Part shown: piece by piece, positions 27,664-36,217 of the stretch | Layout of the letters: each line of letters begins with the position of its first letter | Numbering within the stretch: position 1 is the stretch's first letter | NCBI GenBank assembly: GCA_963743035.1 | Contig: CAVUOB010000018.1 | Location: 310,001 to 374,000 of the forward strand | From: PALSA-911 sp963743035 | Lineage (GTDB): Bacteria > Pseudomonadota > Alphaproteobacteria > Acetobacterales > Acetobacteraceae | Direction: 5' to 3' | Length of the DNA stretch: 64,000 nucleotides | Made by a program: the position numbers and the translations under genes | Notes under the pieces: model-generated | Databases searched by the model: none | Seen by the model: only the letters and a program-made list of their open reading frames with translations | What the model was told of the DNA's origin: nothing

Positions 27664-28230
27664 TCAGGGGATTTTCCTGGTATTCGGCCGCAGCGCAACC
27701 GGCAGCGAGCGGGCCGCCTTTTCGGCGATGCCGCTGACACCTTCGCGCCGGCGCAGCTCGGCCCAGACGTCCTCCGGCGCGATCCCGGCGGCGACCCAGA
27801 GCACCAGCAGATGGTAGAGCACATCCGCGCTTTCGCTGATCAGGGCCTCGCGGTTGCCGGCCACCGCCTCGATCACCGCTTCCACCGCCTCCTCGCCGAA
27901 TTTCTGCGCGACCTTGGCGACGCCGCGCGAGAGCAGGCGGGCGGAGTGGCTGGTCGACGGGCTGGCCTCGCGTCGGCTGAGCACGACCGTCCACAACCGG
28001 TCCAGCACCGACGGGTCGGAGGGCTGTTGTGCCACCAGGGCGACGTGCTTGCCGACCACCTTGGCGATCTTCTTGGCCAGCTTGGGTTTTGCCGGCTTGC
28101 GCCTGGCTGGTTCGGGCTTCGGCTGCGCCGGCGCGGCGGCCGGACCGGTGGCGCGTTTGGTGGCGCGTTTGGTGGCGGTTTCGCCCTTGGCGACGGCCGC
28201 CTGGGCTTTTTTCTTGATCGATTTGGCCAT
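27664..28230 (-). CDS. hisE: Phosphoribosyl-ATP pyrophosphatase with a Lys-rich N-terminal extension
   Basis: Second step of histidine synthesis, hydrolysing PR-ATP to PR-AMP. The catalytic MazG-like domain is residues 70-188 (VLDRLWTVVLSRREASP, SRGVAKVAQKFGEEAVEAVIEA, LISESADVLYHLLVLWVAAG), about the length of a whole normal HisE. It is preceded by some 65 residues rich in Lys, Ala and Pro (KSIKKKAQAAVAKGETATKRATKRATG, RRKPAKPKLAKKIAKVVGKH), like histone-H1/AlgP tails. The only Met codon in the frame is the first one, so the extension is probably real, although a GTG start at the domain edge cannot be excluded. Confidence 0.9.
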   Translation of the reverse strand: MAKSIKKKAQAAVAKGETATKRATKRATGPAAAPAQPKPEPARRKPAKPKLAKKIAKVVGKHVALVAQQPSDPSVLDRLWTVVLSRREASPSTSHSARLLSRGVAKVAQKFGEEAVEAVIEAVAGNREALISESADVLYHLLVLWVAAGIAPEDVWAELRRREGVSGIAEKAARSLPVALRPNTRKIP

Positions 28231-28244
28231 GCGTCTCGGTGTCC

Positions 28245-29015
28245 TCAGGCGGCCTGGCGTGGCAGGCGCACGGGTAATCCCGCGTCGTGGAGGGCTGCCT
28301 TCACCTGGGCGATGGTGAAGGTGCCGAAATGGAAGACGCTGGCGGCCAGCAGCCCGGTGGCCCCGGCCTCAGCGCCTTCGACGAAATGCTGCAGCGTGCC
28401 GACCCCGCCGGAGGCGATCACCGGCACGCGCACCGCGCCGCAGACGCGGCGCAGCAGGTCGAGGTCGAAGCCGAGCCCGGTGCCGTCGCGGTCCATGCTG
28501 GTCAGCAGGATCTCCCCGGCGCCGAGTTCGGCGGCCTGGCGGCACCATTGCACCGCGTCGATCCCGGTGTCGCGCCGTCCGCCATGGGTGAAGATGCTCC
28601 AGCGGTCCGGCCCGGTGCGCTTGGCGTCGGCGGCGACGACCACGCACTGGCTGCCGAATTTCTCCGCGGCCTCCCGGATCAGTTCCGGCCGGGCAATAGC
28701 GGCGGAATTGACGCTGCATTTGTCGGCGCCGGCCAGCAGCAGGCGGCGCATGTCCTCGACCGCGCGGATGCCGCCGCCGACGGTCAGCGGCAAGAACACG
28801 CGCGCGGCGGTGCGCGAGACCACGTCCAGGATGGTGTCGCGGTTCTCGTGGCTGGCGGTGATGTCGAGGAAGGTGAGTTCGTCCGCGCCGGCGGCATCGT
28901 ACACCGCGGCCTGCTCCACCGGGTCCCCGGCGTCGCGCAGCGACACGAAGTTCACGCCTTTGACGACGCGCCCGTCCTTCACGTCCAGGCAGGGGATGAC
29001 TCGCAGCTTCAGCAT
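28245..29015 (-). CDS. hisF: Imidazole glycerol phosphate synthase, cyclase subunit
   Basis: Barrel enzyme that uses ammonia from HisH to make IGP and AICAR from PRFAR. 256 residues; the start LKLRVIPCLDVKDGRVVKGVNF contains catalytic Asp11, and LLTSMDRDGTGLGFD holds the second Asp. The phosphate-binding loops VGGGIR and ASGGVG are present. It follows hisA in the cluster with a 111-bp gap. Confidence 0.97.
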   Translation of the reverse strand: MLKLRVIPCLDVKDGRVVKGVNFVSLRDAGDPVEQAAVYDAAGADELTFLDITASHENRDTILDVVSRTAARVFLPLTVGGGIRAVEDMRRLLLAGADKCSVNSAAIARPELIREAAEKFGSQCVVVAADAKRTGPDRWSIFTHGGRRDTGIDAVQWCRQAAELGAGEILLTSMDRDGTGLGFDLDLLRRVCGAVRVPVIASGGVGTLQHFVEGAEAGATGLLAASVFHFGTFTIAQVKAALHDAGLPVRLPRQAA

Positions 29016-29126
29016 GGCGCCTTTAGACGTTCAGCACGCCGGCGTTGCAAGTGCAGATGACGCAAATCGCCCAGAACCAACCGGATAAGCGGTTCAATTG
29101 TCTAGATCACGCCCCGAGGGGCCGGG

Positions 29127-29888
29127 TCAGCCCCGGCCGGACAGCAGCGCCAGCGCGGCGACGGGATCGACCCTGCCGTCGTACAGGGCGCGGCCGACGA
29201 TCACGCCCTCGATCGCGCCTTCGCCGTTGCCGCCCTCGCCGCTGGCGATGCGCTTCAGCGCCGCCAGGTCCTCGAGGCTGCCGACGCCGCCCGAGGCGAT
29301 CACCGGCGTGGTCAGCTGGAAGGCCAGATCCGCGGTCTGTTCCAGGTTGAGCCCGCCCAGCATGCCGTCGCGGGAGATGTCGGTGTAGATGATCGCCGCC
29401 GCGCCGGCGTCCTCGTAGCGCAGCGCCAGATCGAGCGCGCGGACCTCGGAGGTCTCGGCCCAGCCTTCGGTGGCGACGAAGCCGTCGCGTGCGTCGATGC
29501 CGACCGCGACCCGGCGCGGGAATTTGCGGCAGGCCTCACGCACCAGAGCGGGGTTCTTCACCGCGGCGCTGCCCAGGATCACCCGGCGCACGCCGGCGGC
29601 GAGCCAGGCCTCGATGCCCGCCATGTCGCGGATGCCGCCGCCGAGCTGCACCGGGATGCTGACGGTCTTGAGGATCTGCGCCACGGCGTCGCGGTTCACC
29701 GCCCGCCCGGCGAAGGCGCCGTTCAGGTCCACCACGTGCAGCCATTGGCAGCCGGCATCCTGCCAGGCCTTCGCCTGCGCGCCGGGGTCGTGCGAGTAGA
29801 CCGTGGCCTGGTCCATCTCGCCGCGCCTGAGGCGGACGCATTGGCCATCCTTCAGGTCGATGGCCGGGTAGAGGGTGAGGCCGGTCAT
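29127..29888 (-). CDS. hisA: ProFAR isomerase HisA
   Basis: Amadori isomerase of histidine synthesis, with a half-barrel duplication. It begins TLYPAIDLKDGQCVRLRRGEMDQATVYSHDP (Asp in AIDLKDG), with VQLGGGIRD, GVDARDG-like GIDARDGFVATEGW and IYTDISRDGMLGG (second catalytic Asp) and ASGGVGSLEDL. 253 residues from ATG 29888. The frame is open further upstream, but that is translation of a palindromic repeat. Confidence 0.96.
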   Translation of the reverse strand: MTGLTLYPAIDLKDGQCVRLRRGEMDQATVYSHDPGAQAKAWQDAGCQWLHVVDLNGAFAGRAVNRDAVAQILKTVSIPVQLGGGIRDMAGIEAWLAAGVRRVILGSAAVKNPALVREACRKFPRRVAVGIDARDGFVATEGWAETSEVRALDLALRYEDAGAAAIIYTDISRDGMLGGLNLEQTADLAFQLTTPVIASGGVGSLEDLAALKRIASGEGGNGEGAIEGVIVGRALYDGRVDPVAALALLSGRG

Positions 29889-29964
29889 GGGCGGGGGGAT
29901 CGCATGGCGGAGGGGCGGCGCAAGGATTTTCTTCCGTTTGGGGCGGCTATGGGATGGCGGGAGG

Positions 29965-30030
29965 CTCTCCTCTCCCCTGCTTCGGGGGAGAGGGCAGGGT
30001 GAGGGGGAGAGGGAGGGGTGAGGGGGAGCT
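29965..30030. repeat. Single copy of the CCCTCTCCCC-type palindromic repeat
   Basis: Between hisA and the acetyltransferase gene. The hairpin CTCTCCCCTGCTTCGGGGGAGAG is followed by AGGGTGAGGGGGAGAGGGAGG, the same words as in the 7646-8122 array. It adds about 60 bp inside the his operon. Confidence 0.8.
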
Positions 30031-30049
30031 GGCGGCGTCCGTGCGGTGG

Positions 30050-30673
30050 TCAAGGTGCCTTGCCCTTGTTGCCGGCCGCCTTATCGCCGCCCGCTTTGTC
30101 GCCCGACGCCTTTTCGGGGGCCGGTTTCAGCAGCTTGTAGAAGAAATGGCCCTGGATGGTCTGGCCACGGACCCGGGCATAGACCGGGTGGGAGCCCCAA
30201 TGCACGTAGCCGAGCGATTTGTAGAGCCGGATCGCCGCGTCCTGGGTTTCGCGCACATCCAGGTTCAGGGTGAAGTAGCCGAGCGCGCGCGCGCCCTCTT
30301 CCACGCGCTGCGTCAGCAGCCGCGCCAGGCCGTGGCCGCGCGCATAGGGGGCGATGAAGGAATGCATCAGCGTGGCCGAGAAGGCCTGCGCCTCGTTGTT
30401 GCGCGGCGGGCGGACCAGCTGGGCGGAGCCGACGGGCAGGCCGTTCAGCCGGGCGACGAACAAAGCGCGCTCCGGCACCAGCAGCACGCCGCGGAAATAG
30501 CGCTCCAGCGCCTGGCGGCCGGGCGGATTGACCCAGCCGAAGCCGCCGCCCTCGATGATGGCCGCGTCCGCCGCCTCGCACAGCGCGGCGAGGTCGTCGT
30601 CGCTGATCTCCAGCACCCGTTCCACGTTCAGCTCGGGCTGGGTTTCCTGGGTGTCCGGCACCAGCGTGCTCAT
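30050..30673 (-). CDS. GNAT-family N-acetyltransferase
   Basis: A 207-residue acetyltransferase of the GCN5 fold. The acetyl-CoA loop is in SFIAPYARGHGLARLLTQRVEEGARALGYFTLNLDVRETQDAAIRLYKSLGY (motif A RGHGLA, motif B at the end). The last 20 residues are a Lys/Gly/Ala-rich tail. The start ATG at 30673 overlaps the hisH stop (ATGA, 30670-30673), so it is translated with hisH. The substrate is unknown; placement inside the histidine operon is a recurrent alphaproteobacterial arrangement. Confidence 0.88.
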   Translation of the reverse strand: MSTLVPDTQETQPELNVERVLEISDDDLAALCEAADAAIIEGGGFGWVNPPGRQALERYFRGVLLVPERALFVARLNGLPVGSAQLVRPPRNNEAQAFSATLMHSFIAPYARGHGLARLLTQRVEEGARALGYFTLNLDVRETQDAAIRLYKSLGYVHWGSHPVYARVRGQTIQGHFFYKLLKPAPEKASGDKAGGDKAAGNKGKAP

Positions 30674-31305
30674 GGCGACCACCGCAGGAAATTCATGAGG
30701 ATGCGGATGCCGACCTCCTGGCTTTTTTCTACATGGAATTGCGTGCCGGCACGGTTGCCGCTGGCCACCATGGCAACGACCGGGCCGCCATAGTCGGTGG
30801 TGGCGACGATCTCCGATGGGCAGCCGCCTTCGAGCGCGTAGCTGTGCACGAAATAGGCATGATCGCCGGGTTGTAAACCTTCCAGCAACGGATGCGCGCC
30901 GGGGACGAAATCGAGCCCGTTCCAGCCCATCTGCGGCAGCCGCAGCCCGGGCGGGTCCATCGCCGCGATCTCCCCTTCGATCCAGCCGAAGCCGGGGGTG
31001 ACCTGATGCTCCAGCCCGCGTTGGGCCATGAGCTGCATGCCGACGCAGATGCCGAGGAACGGCGTGCCGGCGCCGGTCGCGGCCTCGATCGCCTGATGCA
31101 TGCCGGCCACCGCGTCCAGGCCGCGGGCGCAATCGGCGAAGGCACCCTGGCCGGGCAGCACGATCCGGTCGGCGCGGGCCACCAGCTCCGGGTCGGCGGT
31201 GACAGCGATCTCGGCCGGCAGGGCCAGGCGCTCGGCGGCCAGCGCCAGGGCGCGGGAGGCGGAGGCCAGGTTGCCGCTGCCGTAATCGACGACAGCAATT
31301 TTCAT
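30670..31305 (-). CDS. hisH: Imidazole glycerol phosphate synthase, glutaminase subunit
   Basis: Class I glutamine amidotransferase supplying ammonia to HisF. 211 residues: VVDYGSGNLASASRAL at the start, VLPGQGAF, nucleophile Cys87 in FLGICVGMQLMAQRGLEH, and His/Glu of the triad in GTQFHVEKSQEVG. It overlaps the downstream acetyltransferase by 4 bp. Confidence 0.97.
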   Translation of the reverse strand: MKIAVVDYGSGNLASASRALALAAERLALPAEIAVTADPELVARADRIVLPGQGAFADCARGLDAVAGMHQAIEAATGAGTPFLGICVGMQLMAQRGLEHQVTPGFGWIEGEIAAMDPPGLRLPQMGWNGLDFVPGAHPLLEGLQPGDHAYFVHSYALEGGCPSEIVATTDYGGPVVAMVASGNRAGTQFHVEKSQEVGIRILMNFLRWSP

Positions 31306-31335
31306 GGGGCGATCTTCATGGTCCGGATGTCCCGA

Positions 31336-31737
31336 TCATGCCGCCAAGCCGTGCGGCAGGCCTTCGGCGAGCGAGCTGGCCAGCTCGGGCCGGCCGGCCA
31401 GCAGGCGCGCCAGGGCCGAATCGGGGTCGCGCGCGGCGACGACGTGCATCAGCAGATAGCCGCGCCGTTCCAGCGAGAAGCGGCGCAGGTCGTTGCCGGA
31501 CAGGCCGACGAGCAGGCTGATGGCGGGGAACAGGAAGGGCTGCACGGCGGCGGGCGCCAGCGCGCCGGCGATCACGTTCACCGCGAGCAGCAGCACCGCC
31601 GGGATCCAGGCGCGGTGGGCCAGCAGCCAGAGCGGGCCGAACAGGAAGGCGCCCCAGGAAAACCCCTCCCGCACCAGCACCGGTGCGGCGGGTCTGGCGG
31701 GATTTTCCGGCCGCAGATGGACGGTCCAGTATTTCAC
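31336..31737 (-). CDS. DUF2628 membrane protein
   Basis: Small membrane protein (133 residues from a GTG at 31737; ATG 31773 would add 12). It starts KYWTVHLRP, then LVREGFSWGAFLFGPLWLLAHRAWIPAVLLLAVNVIAGAL, the DUF2628 signature, and a second hydrophobic part PFLFPAISLLVGLSGNDLRRFSLERRGY. Function is unknown. It lies between hisB and hisH, the usual place for this family in alphaproteobacteria. Confidence 0.87.
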   Translation of the reverse strand: MKYWTVHLRPENPARPAAPVLVREGFSWGAFLFGPLWLLAHRAWIPAVLLLAVNVIAGALAPAAVQPFLFPAISLLVGLSGNDLRRFSLERRGYLLMHVVAARDPDSALARLLAGRPELASSLAEGLPHGLAA

Positions 31738-31782
31738 GGCGGAGACCTTACCCCGATGGGCTGGCTCACCCAACAGCCCGCT

Positions 31783-32373
31783 TCACAGGGAACCTTTGGT
31801 GGAGGGGATCGCGTCGCCGACGCGCGGATCCGGCTCGGCGGCCATGCGCAGCGCGCGGGCGGCGGATTTGAAGCAGGCCTCGGCGACATGGTGCGCGTTG
31901 TGCCCGGCGCGGCGGGTGATGTGCAGCGTCAGCGCGGCGTTGGCGGCGAAGGCGCGGAAGAATTCCTCGAACAATTCGGTGTCCATCTCGCCGATCTTCG
32001 GGCGTTCGAAGCCGACATCCCATGCCAGGAAGCCGCGCCCGGAGATGTCCACCGCCGCTTCCGCCAGCGCCTCGTCCATCGGCACCAGCGCCTGGCCGAA
32101 ACGGCGGATGCCGCGCTTTTCGCCGAGCGCCTGGGCAAAGGCGCGGCCGAGCACGATTCCCACGTCCTCGGTCGTGTGGTGGAAGTCGATATGCAGGTCC
32201 CCCTTGGCGCGGATGGTCAGGTCGAACAGCCCGTGCCGGGCGAGCGCGGTCAGCATATGGTCGAGGAAGCCGATTCCAGTGGCGATATCGGCGGTTCCCG
32301 TGCCGTCCAGGCACAGGGAAAGGCTGATATCGGTCTCGGAGGTGGTGCGTGCAAGCTGTGCGGTGCGGAGCAT
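31783..32373 (-). CDS. hisB: Imidazoleglycerol-phosphate dehydratase
   Basis: Mn-dependent dehydratase of histidine synthesis; monofunctional, 196 residues. The internal duplication is visible: GIGFLDHMLTALARHG with DFHHTTEDVGIVLG, and later ITRRAGHNAHHVAEACFKSAARAL. It is the first gene of the minus-strand his cluster and divergent from sdhC across a 214-bp gap that should hold both promoters. Confidence 0.97.
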   Translation of the reverse strand: MLRTAQLARTTSETDISLSLCLDGTGTADIATGIGFLDHMLTALARHGLFDLTIRAKGDLHIDFHHTTEDVGIVLGRAFAQALGEKRGIRRFGQALVPMDEALAEAAVDISGRGFLAWDVGFERPKIGEMDTELFEEFFRAFAANAALTLHITRRAGHNAHHVAEACFKSAARALRMAAEPDPRVGDAIPSTKGSL

Positions 32374-32587
32374 GGTTTCGCTCTACCCTGATGGCGGCGG
32401 CGGGTCCAGCACGGCGGTCCCGAAGCGCGTTGACCCCCAACCGGTGCGGGGGTAAGGGGGGTGCGTCGGCCAGCGTTTCTGTCGGATATTTAAGGCCGGC
32501 TCCGCTGGACCCGTCGCCTGGAACCCTGTCGCCTGGACCACTCCACATGAATTGCCAATGGAGCCCCAACCTCCGAATGGAGCTATT

Positions 32588-33019
32588 GTGAAAGACGTAC
32601 GCGAAGCGCTGATGGTGTCGCGCAATACCGACGGCAAGCTCGTCCGCCGGCCGCTGTCGCCGCATCTGCAGGTCTACAAGCCGCAGATCACCACCACCCT
32701 GTCGATCCTGCACCGGATCACCGGCGTGGCGCTGGCGGTGGGCTCGTTGCTGATGGTGTGCTGGCTGGTATCCGCCGCCACCTCGCCCGAGGCCTATTAC
32801 GGGGTGCGGGATTTCACCGCCTCCTGGCTGGGCCGGCTGCTGATGTTCGGTTGGACCGTGGCGCTGCTCTTTCATCTGTGCAACGGCATTCGCCACCTGG
32901 CCTGGGATGCCGGCTACGGCTTCGAAAAAACTGCCTACAAATCGTCCGGCCTGGCGGTGGTGGCCGTGGCCGCGGCCGGGTCGATCCTGATCTGGCTTGT
33001 CGTGCTGGTGGGAGGCTGA
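32588..33019 (+). CDS. sdhC: Succinate dehydrogenase cytochrome b556 subunit
   Basis: Membrane anchor of complex II. 143 residues from GTG 32588, which has GGAG at good spacing. RPLSPHLQVYKPQITTTLSILHRITGVAL is the family signature (Ser/Arg near the quinone site). Three hydrophobic helices follow; LLFHLCNGIRHLAWDAG contains the probable heme-ligand His. It is first in sdhCDAB, with sdhD 4 bp after its stop. Confidence 0.95.
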   Translation: MKDVREALMVSRNTDGKLVRRPLSPHLQVYKPQITTTLSILHRITGVALAVGSLLMVCWLVSAATSPEAYYGVRDFTASWLGRLLMFGWTVALLFHLCNGIRHLAWDAGYGFEKTAYKSSGLAVVAVAAAGSILIWLVVLVGG

Positions 33020-33023
33020 GCGA

Positions 33024-33425
33024 ATGAGCGATCCGAAGAACCTGCAGATCGACATCATGCGCTCCGAGCTCGGCCGCGCGCGCGGCATGGGCTCGGCGAA
33101 ATCCGGCATCGCGCATTGGTGGGCGCAGCGCGTCACCGCGGTGGCGCTGGTGCCGCTGAGCTTGTGGTTCATCTACAATCTGCTGGCGCTGGGCACCGCC
33201 CCGTACGAGGTGGTGGTGGCCTGGGTGAGCGGACCGGTAACGCTGGTGCTGCTGCTGACGCTGGCGGGCATGACCTTCTACCACATGCAGCTCGGCCTGC
33301 AGGTGGTGATCGAGGACTACGTGCATGACGACGCCAAGCGGCTGATAGCGCTGCTGCTGGTGAAGGGCGCGGCGATCCTGCTGGCGGTGACCTCGATCGT
33401 CTCCATATTGAAGATCGGGCTGTAG
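33024..33425 (+). CDS. sdhD: Succinate dehydrogenase membrane anchor subunit
   Basis: Second membrane anchor of complex II, 133 residues from ATG 33024. It starts with RSELGRARGMGSAKSGIAHWWAQRVTAVALVPLSLWFIYN, has three helices, and the block MTFYHMQLGLQVVIEDYVHDDAKR contains the heme His and the Asp-Tyr pair near the quinone. A 131-bp gap separates it from sdhA. Confidence 0.95.
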   Translation: MSDPKNLQIDIMRSELGRARGMGSAKSGIAHWWAQRVTAVALVPLSLWFIYNLLALGTAPYEVVVAWVSGPVTLVLLLTLAGMTFYHMQLGLQVVIEDYVHDDAKRLIALLLVKGAAILLAVTSIVSILKIGL

Positions 33426-33556
33426 GCCGGCTTCCGGATCCCCGAGCTTCAATCGGGAAATCGTTGGTGGTTCGATAGATACAGGATCCGTTCGGTAGAA
33501 GCGGACCTTGGCGATAGCAACGGGGTCGAGCGCCGTTCCGGCGCGCCCCTTGATGG

Positions 33557-35377
33557 ATGGGCGATATGAACGCAATCACGATGCCTTCGGCGGGCGCCTA
33601 TAACATTGTCGACCACACCTATGACGTCGTGGTGGTCGGCGCCGGCGGGTCCGGGCTGCGCGCGACGCTGGGCATGGGCGCGGCCGGGCTGAAGACCGCC
33701 TGCATCACCAAGGTGTTCCCGACGCGCAGCCACACCGTCGCCGCGCAGGGCGGCATCGGCGCCGCGCTGGGCAACATGGGCGAGGACGACTGGCGCTGGC
33801 ACATGTACGACACCGTGAAGGGGTCGGACTGGCTGGGCGACCAGGACGCCATCGAATACATGTGCCGCGAGGCGATCCCGGCGGTCTATGAGCTGGAGCA
33901 TTTCGGCGTGCCGTTCAGCCGCACCGAGGACGGGCGGATCTACCAGCGCCCGTTCGGCGGCCACATGAAGGATTACGGCAAGACCCCGGCCATGCGTGCC
34001 TGCGCCGCCGCCGACCGCACCGGCCACGCCATCCTGCACACGCTGTACCAGCAGAGCCTGAAGCACGAGGTGGAGTTCTTCGTCGAGTATTTCGCCCTCG
34101 ACCTGATCATGGACCAGGACGGCACCTGCCGCGGCGTGATGGCCTGGTGCCTGGAAGACGGCACCATCCACCGCTTCCGCGCCCAGAGCGTGGTGCTGGC
34201 GACCGGCGGCTACGGCCGGGCCTATCTGTCCTGCACCTCCGCGCATACCTGCACCGGGGATGGCACCGGCATGGTGATCCGCGCCGGCCTGCCGGTGCAG
34301 GACATGGAGTTCGTGCAGTTCCACCCCACCGGCATCTTCCCCGCCGGCTGCCTGATCACCGAAGGCGCGCGCGGGGAGGGCGGCTACCTCACCAACTCCG
34401 AGGGCGAGCGTTTCATGGAACGCTATGCGCCGACGGCCAAGGATCTGGCCTCGCGCGACGTGGTGTCCCGCTCGATGACGCTCGAGATCAACGCGGGGCG
34501 TGGCTGCGGTCCGAACAAGGACCACATCATGCTGCATCTGGAGCATCTCGGCGCCGACATCCTGCATGAGCGGCTGCCGGGCATTTCCGAAACCGCCAAG
34601 GTGTTCGCCGGCGTGGACGTGACCAAGGCGCCGATCCCGGTGCTGCCGACCGTGCACTACAACATGGGCGGCGTGCCCACGAATTATCACGGCGAGGTGC
34701 TGCGCCCGACCCCGGAAAACCCCGACGCCGTGGTTCCCGGCCTGATGGCCGTCGGCGAGGCGGCCTGCGTGTCCGTGCACGGCGCCAACCGCCTGGGCAC
34801 CAATTCGCTGCTGGACCTCGTGGTGTTCGGCCGCGCCGCCGCGCACCGCGCCGCGGAGACCATCAAGCCCGGCGTCACCCAGATGCCGCTGCCGCCGAAG
34901 GCCGGCGAAGCCTCGCTCGATCGCTTCGACCGCACCCGCCACGCCAAGGGGGGCACCAAGGTGGCCGAGCTGCGCGACACCATGCAGCGCACCATGCAGG
35001 CCCACGCCGCGGTGTTCCGCAACAGCGAGAGCATGAAGCAGGGCGTGGGCAAGATGCAGAAGCTGTGGGGCCAATTCGGCGACATGTCGGTGTCCGACCG
35101 CAGCCTGATCTGGAACAGCGACCTGGTGGAGGCGCTGGAGCTGCAGAACCTGATGGGCAACGCCATGACCACCATGGTCGGCGCCGAAGCCCGCCACGAA
35201 AGCCGCGGCGCGCAGGCGCATGACGACTTCCCGGATCGCGACGACCAGAACTGGATGAAGCATACGCTGGCCTGGTGCGACGACCAGGGCAAGGTCGAAC
35301 TCGGCTATCGGCCGGTGAAGATGCAGACGCTGACCAACGAAGTGTCGGTCTTCCCGCCGAAGAAGCGGGTCTATTGA
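33557..35377 (+). CDS. sdhA: Succinate dehydrogenase flavoprotein subunit
   Basis: Catalytic subunit oxidising succinate to fumarate with covalent FAD. 606 residues, intact. Motifs: YDVVVVGAGGSGLRATLG (FAD), TRSHTVAAQGGIGAALGNM (flavinylation His), FHPTGIFPAGCLITEGARGEGGYL (active site) and HGANRLGTNSLLDLVVFGRAA. The start may be ATG 33557 or ATG 33566 (MNAITMPSAG). It precedes sdhB by 34 bp. Confidence 0.97.
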   Translation: MGDMNAITMPSAGAYNIVDHTYDVVVVGAGGSGLRATLGMGAAGLKTACITKVFPTRSHTVAAQGGIGAALGNMGEDDWRWHMYDTVKGSDWLGDQDAIEYMCREAIPAVYELEHFGVPFSRTEDGRIYQRPFGGHMKDYGKTPAMRACAAADRTGHAILHTLYQQSLKHEVEFFVEYFALDLIMDQDGTCRGVMAWCLEDGTIHRFRAQSVVLATGGYGRAYLSCTSAHTCTGDGTGMVIRAGLPVQDMEFVQFHPTGIFPAGCLITEGARGEGGYLTNSEGERFMERYAPTAKDLASRDVVSRSMTLEINAGRGCGPNKDHIMLHLEHLGADILHERLPGISETAKVFAGVDVTKAPIPVLPTVHYNMGGVPTNYHGEVLRPTPENPDAVVPGLMAVGEAACVSVHGANRLGTNSLLDLVVFGRAAAHRAAETIKPGVTQMPLPPKAGEASLDRFDRTRHAKGGTKVAELRDTMQRTMQAHAAVFRNSESMKQGVGKMQKLWGQFGDMSVSDRSLIWNSDLVEALELQNLMGNAMTTMVGAEARHESRGAQAHDDFPDRDDQNWMKHTLAWCDDQGKVELGYRPVKMQTLTNEVSVFPPKKRVY

Positions 35378-35411
35378 GCGGGTCTATTTAGCCGGATCGG
35401 AACGCAGAACG

Positions 35412-36195
35412 ATGGCGACTTTTACGCTTCCCAAGAACAGCACGGTCGGACAGGGCAAGGTCTACAAGGCCCCGTCCGGTGCCAGGCGCGTGCAGGACTT
35501 CAAGATCTATCGCTGGAACCCCGATGACGGGGCCAATCCGCGCATGGACACCTACCAGATCGACCTCGACGCCTGCGGCCCGATGGTCCTGGACGCACTG
35601 ATCAAGATCAAGAACGAGGTCGACCCCACGCTGACCTTCCGCCGCTCCTGCCGCGAGGGCATCTGCGGCAGCTGCGCGATGAATATCGACGGCACCAACA
35701 CGCTGGCCTGCCTGAAGCCGATCGCCGACGTGAAGGGCGCGGTGCGGATCAACCCGCTGCCGCATATGCCCGTGGTGAAGGACCTGGTGCCCGATCTGAC
35801 GCAGATCTACGCCCAGTACCCGCAGCATCGAGCCCTGGATCAAATCCGACACCCCGGCGCCGCCGGACGCGGAACGGCTGCAATCCAAGGAAGAACGCGC
35901 CAAGATCGACGGCATGTGGGAATGCATCCTGTGCTTCTGCTGCTCGACCTCCTGCCCGAGCTACTGGTGGAACGGAGACCGCTATCTGGGGCCGGCCGTG
36001 CTGCTGCAGGCCTATCGCTGGATCGCCGACAGCCGCGACGAACGCACTGGCGACCGGCTGGATGCGCTGGAAGATCCGTTCAAGCTGTACCGCTGCCACA
36101 CCATCATGAACTGCACCGAAACCTGCCCGAAAGGCCTGAACCCCGCGAAGGCGATCGGGCGGATCAAGCAGATGATGGTGGAACGTCAAGTCTGA
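35412..36195 (+). CDS. sdhB: Succinate dehydrogenase iron-sulfur subunit, frameshifted
   Basis: Electron-transfer subunit with three Fe-S clusters. The 2Fe-2S site is in CREGICGSCAMNIDGTNTLAC; the 4Fe-4S and 3Fe-4S sites are in CILCFCCSTSCPSYWW and CHTIMNCTETCPKGLNP. The two halves are in different frames. TACCCGCAGC at 35817-35826 becomes TAC CGC AGC when one C is removed (CCC at 35819-35821), giving AQYRSIEPWIKSDTPAPPD, as expected for SdhB. The restored length is about 260 residues. This is most simply a one-base insertion error in an essential respiratory gene. Confidence 0.95.
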
Positions 36196-36217
36196 TCGCA
36201 CCATCACGGAGCCCCCC

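Noticed and set aside
35817..35826. Programmed ribosomal frameshift in sdhB
   Set aside because: There is no slippery heptamer or downstream pseudoknot, SdhB is not known to use recoding, and several unrelated genes show the same one-base pattern.
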